53,501 nucleotides of DNA, taken from NCBI GenBank assembly GCA_019649035.1, contig BMAT01000929.1:287061-340561 (forward strand), given 5' to 3'. The DNA comes from Elysia marginata (lineage: Eukaryota; Mollusca; Gastropoda; Plakobranchidae). Of the stretch, positions 44,406 to 53,501 are shown piece after piece. The position numbers were made by a program, and so were the translations under genes. The notes beneath the pieces were generated by a model, which was not told where the DNA came from, made no database searches, and saw only the letters and a list, made by a program, of their open reading frames with translations. How positions within the stretch are numbered: position 1 is the stretch's first letter; each line of letters begins with the position of its first letter.

Positions 44406-44771
44406 CAAATGAAAGTTTTACCCGCTGCACTGTGAATTTCTTGGAAATGGCAAGGACGGTAACCTAGGTCTAGACCGTAATGCATCTCAAAGTTTACACG
44501 TTTTGTTTTACACAAAGTTTTCTGCATTTTGTGCTACACGGACCAAGAGCCACTTTACAGCCAAAGAAAACGAAGGGATCTGGGTCAACTCACAAAAAAA
44601 AGGCACGAAATTTGATGCATTTCCACGAAATGCTAAGATTTGATACAATGTAGATCTACATGTAGGCTACTTCATGCGAGTACCGAAATAATGAACTCAA
44701 ATAACCAACCATATCTACATTGGTCTATTAACAGAGATCCGCTTATATACAAGAGATCTAGTCATATTATA

Positions 44772-44893
44772 CTGCTGTGTGTGTGAGTTTTTGTGTGCGT
44801 GTGTGTGGGGGGAGGGGGGATAGATAGATAGATAGATGGAGAAAGAGAGAAAGAAAGAAAGAGGGAGAGAGAGGGAGAGAGAGGGAGAGAGAA
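44772..44893. repeat. Compound microsatellite (TG)n, (GATA)n, (GA)n
   Basis: Runs of TG/GT, then a G-rich tract, about four GATA units and a long GA/GGGA purine tract, one after another. Confidence 0.95.
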
Positions 44894-44977
44894 ATATTTG
44901 AATTAATGATAAATGTAGGCCTACTTAGTTTTAGGCTTCAATTATCAATACTATAATATGACTGAGTTAAAAAACTA

Positions 44978-45171
44978 CAGTGGAATCCTGATAAAGTCAA
45001 CACCTCGGGACCGAAAAAAATGTGTTGACTTTAACTTTGTAAGCAATTGTTGACTTTAAGTTTAAACCATAAAGATATATAAAGAAATACTAAACGGGAC
45101 TGCCAAACAGAGTTGACTTTAAGCAAGAGTTTGCCTTTTAAAAAAGTGTTGACTTCATGTGGATTCCACTG
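44978..45171. mobile_element. TA-flanked MITE with GTTGACTT repeats, copy 2
   Basis: TA, then CAGTGGAATCCTGATAAAGT at the left. The inverted end (CATGTGGATTCCACTG) is followed by TA at 45172-45173. The interior carries CACCTCGGGACC, GGGACTGCCAAACAGAG and repeated GTTGACTT, shared with 29661-29833. Length 194 bp. Confidence 0.9.
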
Positions 45172-45224
45172 TATCCAGCTCATGACCAACAGAATCATAT
45201 GCTTCTCCTGCATCCACATCTTCA

Positions 45225-45320
45225 ACAACTCATCATCATCAACAACATGAGTGGCAAAATCATCATAATAATAATCACCTCCATCATCATCATCGTTATC
45301 ATCACCAATGGAAACCTCAG
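45225..45320. repeat. (ATC)n-rich low-complexity tract
   Basis: Imperfect ATC/ATA repeats. The Asp-rich frame on the opposite strand is an artefact of this repeat. Confidence 0.85.
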
Positions 45321-45339
45321 CATCAACATCATCAGGCAC

Positions 45340-45582
45340 ACAAACAGAGAAGAAAAAGACAAAAACTCCCACTGGCAGCATAAAATTGTGGAAATTGTGG
45401 AATCTGGAGTGGCTTTAGAAGGTGGACCACATTTGAAAACATTTTCTTCAAAAGTCTTCTGTTCCACATGCAGAGAGCAGTCACTGTCACTGCGTCAGCA
45501 ATGCAGTAATATTTGGGGATCACTGCATTATAAAGAGATAATTAAAAATAAAGAAAGATATCACTATCAGTGGCACATGTGA
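45340..45582 (+). pseudogene. Possible zinc-finger fragment of a DNA-transposon protein
   Basis: The frame encodes WQHKIVEIVESGVALEGG, then PHLKTFSSKVFCSTCREQ and, about 12 residues on, SNIWGSLHYKEIIKNKERY. A CxxC followed by a His in a K-rich helix resembles the BED-like fingers of transposon-derived proteins, but a second His is not visible. The frame starts in ATC-repeat DNA and has no downstream catalytic domain. The link to a family is recalled from general pattern and is weak. Confidence 0.35.
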
Positions 45583-46011
45583 AGTCAGAGGCGAGTAATG
45601 AGAAGGTCTTGATGAGAGGGGTTGGCATTATAAACAACCTTTAAGAAGATGGATCAGGCAGAGACGGAGAGATTAAAGAAGAATGTTACTATTTTTAGTC
45701 TTTTGTTTAATTTGATTTAACTTGGGTTTACTAATTCTAATTCTATTTATGATTACTCTTCTACAATAATTTTTCAAGAAACAAAGATTCACTCTATACT
45801 TTTGTAGAGAGCAAGGAACAAACAGTGTTACAAGTTATACATGTTACAAACGTTGTGGTTTACTAGATTATTACTAATTTTTTAATCAACAAAATGATCA
45901 CCTATAACTTGTGCCCAAGCAGATTGCCTTGGTGCCCTCTGAATTTCAGGCCTAACCGAGGCAATTTTTGCTTGCCCTTCTGAACACCTAAGAAGTCAAG
46001 CCCTGATAAAC

Positions 46012-48795
46012 TGTAGATACCCATGATGTATTCATTCACAGGTCCAGGCCCATTTGAACACTCACATCTTTGCTGTATCCTTCTTACTCTTTGGTCTCAT
46101 CAGTCTGGAGTCCTGAGTGTGCCAAATTTGCAAACATGTATGCCGTGCCTGGAGTGGAAACGTGTCGCTCTTGGGAGACTTTATAAAGTTGCTTTGGAGT
46201 TTAATAGATCTAGAATCTAGACTAGATTTATTTCTGGTTCTCCAAACAATTTCATTGAAAAAATACTTGCCTAATCTTGATCGTGCAATTCAAGTCACAG
46301 GACAGATTCAGTTTTGGCGTCCTGTCTCTTGGCCACGAGACGAATTTAAACAGTTTAGCAGTCGCCCAAGATCTACTCCACTGTTTGTGTCCAAACAAGG
46401 ACAGTGCCCTGTCATTTTGGAGTTTAGATCTAGTTTGATTAGATCTACATTTATGATTCTTTTTCGGTAAAAACTAAAAGTCCCTGTACCTGGTGCAGTG
46501 GTAGGCCGTCTAGATGTGACTTCCTAAAGTTTGCCAGCTGATTTGGTGGTAGTATTGGTATTGCCCTAGGCCATGTAGATCTAGGTTTATAGAAATATTG
46601 CCATTTAAGTGACTTACCTTAGATTATATTTAGATCTAGATCTAGAATCTAGTAAGGAGAACCCTTCTCTTCTTGTCAGTCTTTAGAAAAGTTGTGTTTG
46701 TAAGGAACTGAGTTGAATACTGGATTATTGTCATCGACAGTTTGCTGTTTACTCACAAAGTTATATTTAGTAACATCTACAACAACGGGAAGCTTGCGGC
46801 AGTCAGTAGCAACACTGCCTTCTGTCGTAAGCTGATCACTTGCCTGAGGAAAAAAAACATCTATGGAGACTTTTTTTTTTGCATCCTTAATGTATTTTTA
46901 CAGGGTTTACCTGTCAAAATAATAAAATTCCTTCGGTTAAAGGATTTTATCCCAATAACGATGATTTGCTCGATCAGTTTTGTAGAGAAAATTGGAATAA
47001 AAAGAAAAACGCTAAGGCGACCACGTTTCGCAAACTCTGCGTTACCTGCCGTAACGATTACAATAGAACATAGCGGCAGGACGAGCAGTGAGAATCCCAC
47101 ATACTAAGGCCCTTCTATTCGTAATGGGACTCTTTCAGTACTAACCTTTTTATGTGTAAAATTCAGAAGGTGGGCTCACCAACAAACTCTTCTGTTGGCG
47201 AGGTAGTTTATTTAAATAACTTCAGTGGTAAATCTAAGCCAAAAAACTCACCATTGTACAAAGGGAACAACTGTAAAAGAATTTTTTAAAGTTCATAGAA
47301 CAGTCTCATACTAGCTCTTGTAATGTATTTTGTGCTGCGAAAACTCAGGAAAGTCTGTCAATGCCGTAATTTTAATAGCCAAGTTTCCAACCGATGATGG
47401 GAAGAACAACACAGACGTCTGAACCTACTGTCAGGCCGTGACATCTACTCATGGTGAGGGTTTTTGGCACGAAATACATCAACCTAGCCCTAAATACAAA
47501 TGAAAAGATAGGTGCAGCTGTTGTAAAGGTCACCCCCCCCCCCAACAACTAAAAAAGTGGTGTGGTTCTGTCCTAATGGAAAGTAGGCTACCGGTACCTG
47601 CTCAAACCCCACCCGGAGGACGCTGTTACACCAGCCGTTTATTACATTGGCTCCCAAAGCTATTAGCGATTGTCTCAAAATTGATTCGTCATATGAAGAA
47701 GATATTTTTCTAAGATCAGACCAAGGCGAAGATGTGGAGTTAACAATACTAACAAAGAGCGAACATCTCTTGAGCAATATGGTTTACCACCAGTTGGTCA
47801 AAAGTCTTATCGTGGCGGGTTTTATGCTTACATGAGGATGGCCGTGGAAACATTTGTGTATACCTTTGACATGATTGAGCTCCACTTGATAAAGACTTGT
47901 TGAAACAACTAGTATCCTTTATTTTTTCAGAGGACTGGCTTATGGGAATATTGCATTGGTTTCCATTGGCGACTTACGTAACGCTACCTATTACATAATT
48001 ATCACCTTCGTTGGTGAGATCTTCACTGCCTACTTCGCTGCTACGTCCCAATGTAATAGCTACGGCTCATTTATTCAGGGTTTTTGAAACATCACTGTTA
48101 AAGGTAAGACAATACAGGGAACATTCAGAATACTGAGACAGAAAAATAAACATACATGTACATTTCTTTTAGTTTTACTTATTTTATATCACCTTTCCTA
48201 AAACACCTGCACATGAGGCAGAAGGGAAGACTATCTCTTGTGTAACTGTAAGATAAAACTGTCAAAGGTTTTGAACAGTTAGTAGAGGGAAGAGAAAAGC
48301 TGGGCACTGCTATTAGTCTTAGATTTTGGAAAATCAGATCACTTATCCTTGAAACGTTGAACTGAGTAATTGGTGAGCTCTGCGCCAAGCCCTGGTCCAC
48401 GACAATCTGGATTTGCTGATAGATTTAAACACTGTTGTAGTAGAAGAGGTTTTTATGGAAGTTAGCATATTGACTCGTCTTACCAACGACTTATGTAATC
48501 AGTTTAATTATATCAGCAAATAGAACAGAAACATTTCGTTGAACTGTCAACTAGACTGACCCCAAACGTTGATTTTAAAAAATTAGTTAAGGAGATGTTG
48601 AACGGTTTAGTTTTCTATTTGTAAAATAAATTTCATACTGTTATTAGTGTTAGCTATAACTCAAACTCAACAGAGGAATAAAATGTACTTGTTACTTAGA
48701 GAAACATAACTTATACCATGTCGCCACTAGGCTCCTTTATGGCACAAAAAACAAAACGCCCCTTGCACGAATATTTTAATAATGTGCATACTTAT
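46012..48795. other. No gene recognised
   Basis: Contains short open frames without family motifs (for example 46117-46470 and 46742-47107) and several AGATCTAG-type palindromes near 46205 and 46630. A 51-codon open stretch without a Met (about 47936-48088) follows TTTTTTCAG but has no recognisable product. Confidence 0.5.
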
Positions 48796-49109
48796 GTGAG
48801 ATAGGGTCCTTTAGGTCTTCATTTTAATTGTAATTGTATTGATAAAATCGGTAAATTAATTGTAATGTTCTTAATATATCTCTCTAATTAGTCTATTATC
48901 TTAGTATTAACTCGTACTCAGTGACACTACAAGACCGTGAGTCACCAGGTTGTGGGGGATGGTTGGAAAAACCATGTTGGAAACTCCGAAATTCTAAGGT
49001 GCGTGCGCGGAAATGGCGATGTAGGTGGCCCACTGAATCACGACACCCACGCACCATCATATTCTCTATAATTTCTACTAAAATAAAGACCTAAAGGACC
49101 CTATTTCAC
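48796..49109. mobile_element. 314-bp MITE with 24-bp inverted repeats
   Basis: The left end is GTGAGATAGGGTCCTTTAGG plus TCTT. The right end is its inverted copy with a single mismatch (GTGAAATAG). The interior is AT-rich with a small GC-rich patch and no coding potential. No clear target-site duplication is visible, so the superfamily is unknown. Confidence 0.75.
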
Positions 49110-50494
49110 GTTTATGGATGACAACATTGTGTTTTTAGTAAAGTATTAAAACCACCTATAGCTTACCTCTATGGGTTGCGCGACGAAAATCAATTTCTAG
49201 ACACGTTATAATTTTCGTCGTATGGCCTGCGAGAAAGAATACAAAGATAATATGATGTATAAATCATTAAATGTCATATAGACAATCGAGGATTTTGAAA
49301 TGTTTGACAGGGACACATTTTGTGAGTCTTAGCTATGTTATGGTTTTTTAAATAAATTAGTAGTTGTATTTAGAACATCTATTAGAAAGAAAATGTCGGT
49401 GAAAGTAATGAAACGACTCGCGGGCACACTTATTATAAAGATGAGGGTCAGACATGACTCATGAGTGTCCTATTTATTTCTAGAAACTAATTGCTCGTAA
49501 GCCGAGTTGCTGAATGAATTAACCCCCAGAGGTCTATCAATTTGTGAATAGATGTATGTGGAGTAAATTAAAGGTGTACAATGACGTCTTTGTCTGAACA
49601 GAAGGATTGCAACTTTGAAAGTAATAATATCATTATGTGTTACTCAAACAGCCATGGCCGCATAAAAGAAAAATTAATTAACTTTAACAGGAAAATAGCG
49701 TATTAATCTGGCCAAGGATCCTCTTTTTGCATAAAAAATTACCCAGACAGCCATGTTGAAATGACTCGTACAAGAGACTTCATCAAACCAAGGGTCTCCT
49801 CGGTTACTAAAAATACTCACACTAGATGGGGATTGGCCGGGGTGTATTATAGGATGGGTGCAACGAAGGTGGAAGTGCAGTAGCTGGAAGTCATTGAGTC
49901 AACCATCTAGATTAGGTAAGCTTCATTGACAAGAAGGGATAACATTACAGCAGCTAAAAATAAAAGATCGAACTGGAAAGACACAATAAATCTTGGTATA
50001 CACGCTCGAGAAAAATAGGAATAAAGAAATATTAGAAATAATATGCGATAGCAATATGAGATGGGATATGTGATGGAGAAGCAACAACATGAGAAGAAAC
50101 TAAAAATAATAATTATAACATAATATCTGCGGAAATTTTGGAGCAAGACGCATTTTAGACAAGAAGTGAAAGAGGTGTTTGGTAGATTTTTTCCCACTAA
50201 CACCAAGATTGGAAAGGGTAAAAAAATTCATTGCAATTTGCAACTGCAACAATATATTATAAGGTATAGAGTTTGAATAAGCTACCAAATAAAGACATAA
50301 ACCTATAGTTTCGTGATGTAAATGCAAAAAAAACGACAGTAACAATATCTGTTAAAAAGTATACTGAGAAACATTGTTCAGGGGAAATAAACGAAAATGG
50401 CAAACGCTTTGCTGACCTGTATGGTTTTTTAAAAATCTAATCATCGGATGGTCGATCCTTTCCCATAAGAAAAAATACCAAGCAATCTGAATCT
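49110..50494. other. No gene recognised
   Basis: AT-rich sequence between the MITE and the decayed LINE. It could include unrecognisable 5' parts of that LINE. Confidence 0.5.
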
Positions 50495-51542
50495 CGCCGG
50501 ACGGAAAAAAGAAACCCAAATTGACAATTTTTGCACCCCCAGCAAAATTCAGACGCTCACTCAAGGATTTCAGGGCAGACATATGTACAGCTGTTGATTC
50601 AGACCACCACATGCCGGCTCTTACGATCACTGTAGAAGCAATTAAAGCCGGTGCACCTCTAGCAGCAGACAATATATGACACCCTTTATTTGCCAAAATC
50701 TGAAGCGAGGAAAAGTTCCTTCAGTCTCCAAAATAGAAAAGTTCCCTGAAGACTGGGAAGAAGATAAAGGAAAACGAGACCTCAGAAAATGTAGAAATCA
50801 GAGAGGACTCACACTTCTGTCAGTCCCGGGGAATGTTTTCTACAGGATTATACTGGACAGGGTGACGTAATTAATTAACACATAGCTTAGAAATTACCAA
50901 GCGGGTTTCTATAAAACTGGGTCAACAATAGATCAGAAAGCTTTACCAATAATCACCGTGGAACAACTACAGGAATGGAAAAAAGACCCAAGTCAATTTC
51001 ATTAACTTTTAAAAATCTCTTTACAGCACCAGCCATCGTGGAAAATTTTGAGACATCATGGGATCCTAACATCTCTAGAAGTAAGCATGTTGCCACAACT
51101 TGCAGTGGAAAACAGGAAATCACAGAGGAGTCCACGAGGGGCTTCTAAAAATAGTTTTGATATCAAGACAGGAGTGAAACAGGAATGCCTTCTGTCACCA
51201 TTTCTATTTATATAAACAGTTGATTGGTTAACGAGGGAAGCAAATGATGACAGAGGATCAGGCATACAATGAACTTTATGGACATTACTAGGTACGCCGA
51301 CAAACTGGCTGTGTATCTCACATTTACCAAAAGATGCAGGCAAACAAAGGTCTTCTGGACAATGCCTCCGGACTTTTCATTCATCCAGCAAAATGTTAAG
51401 GCTCAGGTGGGATAAAAACGATAGGTTCATGCTCAACGGAATAATCCCTCCGCTGCCTCAGAAAGGGAGGATCCGAAACGAACACAAAGGGAAAGCACAG
51501 ATAGCATTCAATGCTCTCAACAAAATCTAAAAATCAAGCGAG

Positions 51543-51824
51543 ATACATTGTTTGGAACTCGCTTCCTCTGCCCATCGACAGATCAAGGACTCGCAAAAGT
51601 TCAAGTCTGCGTTAAAAATGCACATATTCCAAATGTATCTGTCCTAACTTCATTTTGTTCTGCGAATGTGTGTTGACAAGATGTCAATGTTATTGTTGTC
51701 TAATCCGCTTTGAGCTTCTTTTAAAAGCTCTGTATAAAATGTGTTTTCCATTCATTCATTCATTCATTCATTCTTCTTCTTCTTCTTCTTCTTCTTCTTC
51801 TTCTTTTTCTTCTTGTTATTCTAT
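51543..51824 (+). mobile_element. LINE 3' end (L2/CR1-like) nested in the older LINE
   Basis: It encodes the typical WNSLPLPI plus S..FKS.LK.H.F ending of CR1/L2-type ORF2 proteins (here in two frames). A short 3' UTR follows (CTTTTAAAAGCTCTGTATAA), then an (ATTC)n tail. The tail runs into (TTC)n repeats. The surrounding LINE reading resumes at TTTAAGGACAAAGTAAGG. Boundaries are accurate to about 10 bases. Confidence 0.75.
51750..51805. repeat. (ATTC)6 followed by (TTC)n
   Basis: Six ATTC units (51750-51773) followed by about eleven TTC units. The ATTC part is the expected tail of the nested LINE 3' end, and the TTC part is a microsatellite expansion. Confidence 0.95.
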
Positions 51825-52744
51825 CTTTAAGGACAAAGTAAGGCTATTAAATTCAAAAGTCAAACCTGTGCTCTTCTGTGGCCTCTATGAATCTCAAGGT
51901 TATCCGAGATACATGGTCAGAAACGAGGATGTCTAGAGGCGAAATAGACAAAAAGCATTGTTAAATGATGTAAAAATGTGAAATGACTTGTAAAATAAGA
52001 TGGAAATGGATCGGATACACGAAGAAAAAATAACAACATAGTCAAAAGTGCGCTGGAGTGGTACCCGCAGGTAAAGAAGATGGGCAGGGCGTACTATGAA
52101 ACATGGACTTGGAAAGTCAAAGAACGAAATTAAGAAGCTGGTCCAAGAGAGCAAAAGGCGGATGTTGTTGCGCAAAAGGTGCATGTTGTTGGTCTGTGGC
52201 ACAGGGTGTGACAAAGTAAAAAAATGACGATAAAAGATATGAGAAGGTTGAATCTTGATACATGTAAGCCTACTTGAACTGGGCTTTTACATGTCTATCT
52301 GCCTGTTATTTATTTCTGTGACTCCTTTCTCTCTCCCTGTGGTGTGTCTTTCTCTTTTCTCTATTATTTTTCTCTCAATTTTCAAAGCACACATTGACCG
52401 CTATGGCATGAATCACAGGCATAAATTTACACAATTTCCACTCCATGTTAGCCTAGCTTCTCCATCAAATTCAATGATGTCATTCGCCCTAAGCATTCGC
52501 CACACCTTCTATGCCAAGTTGAGGTACACTTTCATGTAAAATAAATAAAGTAAAACGCATTCACGCGAAAATAATTGGATATAAAACAATAATTGTGGAA
52601 ATAAAATAAAAATAAAATGAATGAAAATCATTCATTAGAAAATTCAATGTTTCTACACAACTAGATCTAGATCCACATTCTATTAGTTTACGAAATTTTG
52701 AAAAGTAAGATCAACCGATTCCTCCTGGCTCAAACTCCAAATCT

Positions 52745-52755
52745 AAGATGGCGGC
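52745..52755 (+). promoter_or_regulatory. YY1-like AAGATGGCGGC motif
   Basis: AAGATGGCGGC is the classic YY1 site often found just inside animal gene starts. It stands alone here with no recognised coding exon after it, so a first exon of a gene beyond the window is only a possibility. Confidence 0.25.
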
Positions 52756-52980
52756 ATCCCTGCAGTGATGTGCAGTGTGGGGTAACAATATAAACTATAA
52801 TTAGATTTACCTAAGATGCGTTTATTAGTTAGATTAATGGCGTTTCCATTTTTAAGTATTACGTCCTCGAAAGCCAGGATAGGATGTTATTGTACGATTT
52901 AATAATCTAGACTAGATTTTTAGACGGGCTCTGGACAGTGTACACCCTTCTCAATTTCAAAATCAATCTCTGAAGACCTA

Positions 52981-53004
52981 GTCTAGATCTAGATCTAGAT
53001 CTAG
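52981..53004. repeat. (TCTAGA)n palindromic hexamer repeat
   Basis: Almost four TCTAGA units in a row. Shorter versions occur near 46205, 46630 and 52662. Confidence 0.9.
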
Positions 53005-53501
53005 TTTGAGACTAGACATACTGAAACTCTGCCTCTGTCTATCTGACCCCCCCTCCCCCCAACAACTAACCTACCCAAATGTCAGCCCAGAACCAATCAG
53101 AGCCCTACTGGCCCAATGCCTGACTGCCTGAGATCAACCCAAGCCTATGCGAAGTCAGCTGCAGGGCTAGTCTAATCGCTTGGCTTCGAAAATTTCATAC
53201 CTTTTACACACTACGAGAGCGAATTACAAAAAAAAAAGTTGAAAAACACTCAAATTTTATTTGCAATACACATAAATGGGATCCTTGTGTTTAAACAATT
53301 GTTAAGTCCTTGTCTCACAAAAAATCAGACCGCAAATAACAATTTTACATTGAATGAAATAATTACTTTGGAAATGTAATGATAATTTATAATCTGTATA
53401 AATGCAATTAAATCCATGTTTTTTCATTTATTATCTACTTTTTGATATCATTTTTCGGAATCATTTCCATACCGACGCGCCACTTTGAAATTAATTTAAA
53501 G

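Larger units (their letters stand above)
42857..46005. mobile_element. Composite DNA transposon with CAGGRCTTGA ends, carrying two nested elements
   Basis: The left end is CAGGACTTGAAATAGAC. The right end, reverse-complemented, is CAGGGCTTGACTTC. A direct repeat ATAAAC lies outside each end (42851-42856 and 46006-46011). Both ends carry GGCAA-rich subterminal sequence (GCAATTTGCCG on the left, GATTGCCTTGGTGCC on the right). CAGG...CCTG ends resemble hAT-type elements, but the direct repeat is 6 bp, not 8, so the superfamily is uncertain. The elements at 43342-44405 and 44978-45171 lie inside it. Confidence 0.5.
50495..52215 (+). pseudogene. Highly decayed non-LTR retrotransposon, interrupted by another LINE end
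   Basis: Fragments in changing frames follow LINE order. The end of an endonuclease comes first (DICTAVDSDHHM, near 50580), then an RT linker (AIKAGAPLAADNI). RT blocks follow: LLSVPGNVFYRIILDR near 50817, YQAGF and STIDQK near 50900, LWKILRHHGI near 51039, and GVKQECLLSPFLF near 51175. After the inserted segment at 51543-51824 come KDKVRLLNSKVKPVLFCG and CKIRWKWIGYTKK, then a basic tail ending with KLRSWSKRAKGG-type codons. Many stops and frameshifts are present. The gap between the endonuclease end and RT blocks is too short, so an internal deletion is likely. Confidence 0.8.
52216..53501. other. No gene recognised at the window's right end
   Basis: AT-rich sequence with short T/C-rich frames, AGATCTAG repeats and one ATGGCGGC motif. 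No coding exon could be supported. Confidence 0.5.

Noticed and set aside
45031..45381. Asp-rich minus-strand protein
   Set aside because: The acidic run is the translation of an ATC/GAT microsatellite next to a MITE, not a conserved protein.
47936..48088. Exon-like open stretch after TTTTTTCAG encoding hydrophobic residues
   Set aside because: No family match and no partner exons. A 51-codon open stretch is expected by chance.

Overview
This is nuclear DNA from an animal. It is AT-rich, with spliced genes (GT-AG introns of 0.6 to 4 kb), many transposable elements and one assembly gap. The genes and repeats suggest a lophotrochozoan, perhaps a gastropod mollusc. That placement is an inference from style (tRNA-derived SINEs, pogo/Tigger-type ITR elements, AGATCTAG-rich DNA), not a proof.

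Two host genes can be rebuilt exon by exon with consistent splice phases. (1) Positions 723-22609, plus strand: the last 15 coding exons (747 residues) of connector enhancer of KSR (CNK/CNKSR family). They cover the long disordered linker, the PH domain and the C-terminal helical tail. The SAM, CRIC and PDZ domains must lie upstream of the window. (2) Positions 32604-39917, minus strand: a complete five-exon, 222-residue CHMP2A, the ESCRT-III subunit related to Vps2. The two genes point tail to tail across about 10 kb of repeat-rich DNA.

Nearly everything else recognisable is mobile DNA. The CNK introns hold three copies of one tRNA-derived SINE (two with 9-bp target duplications), a second SINE, a mariner transposase relic, a TTAA-flanked element with GGGGCAGAG ends and a small TA-flanked MITE. 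The intergenic region holds a Tigger/pogo transposase relic, a pogo-like deletion derivative and a MITE. The last CHMP2A intron contains a near-complete RTE-like LINE in antisense, bounded by a 12-bp target duplication. The next-to-last CHMP2A coding intron holds a short reverse-transcriptase fragment of a different LINE clade.

From 40 kb to the end no host gene is recognised. This part contains a TA-flanked element interrupted by the assembly gap, a 3.1-kb composite element with two other DNA transposons inserted in it, a 314-bp inverted-repeat MITE, and a decayed LINE with a second LINE 3' end inserted in it.

The most unusual host-gene observations are two tandem duplications in CNK. One is 76 bp and duplicates the 3' splice site of a PH-domain exon, creating an upstream decoy acceptor that leads to an in-frame stop. 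The other is a 57-bp in-frame repeat in the linker exon. I found no convincing new biological system; the window reads as two conserved genes in a transposon-rich setting.
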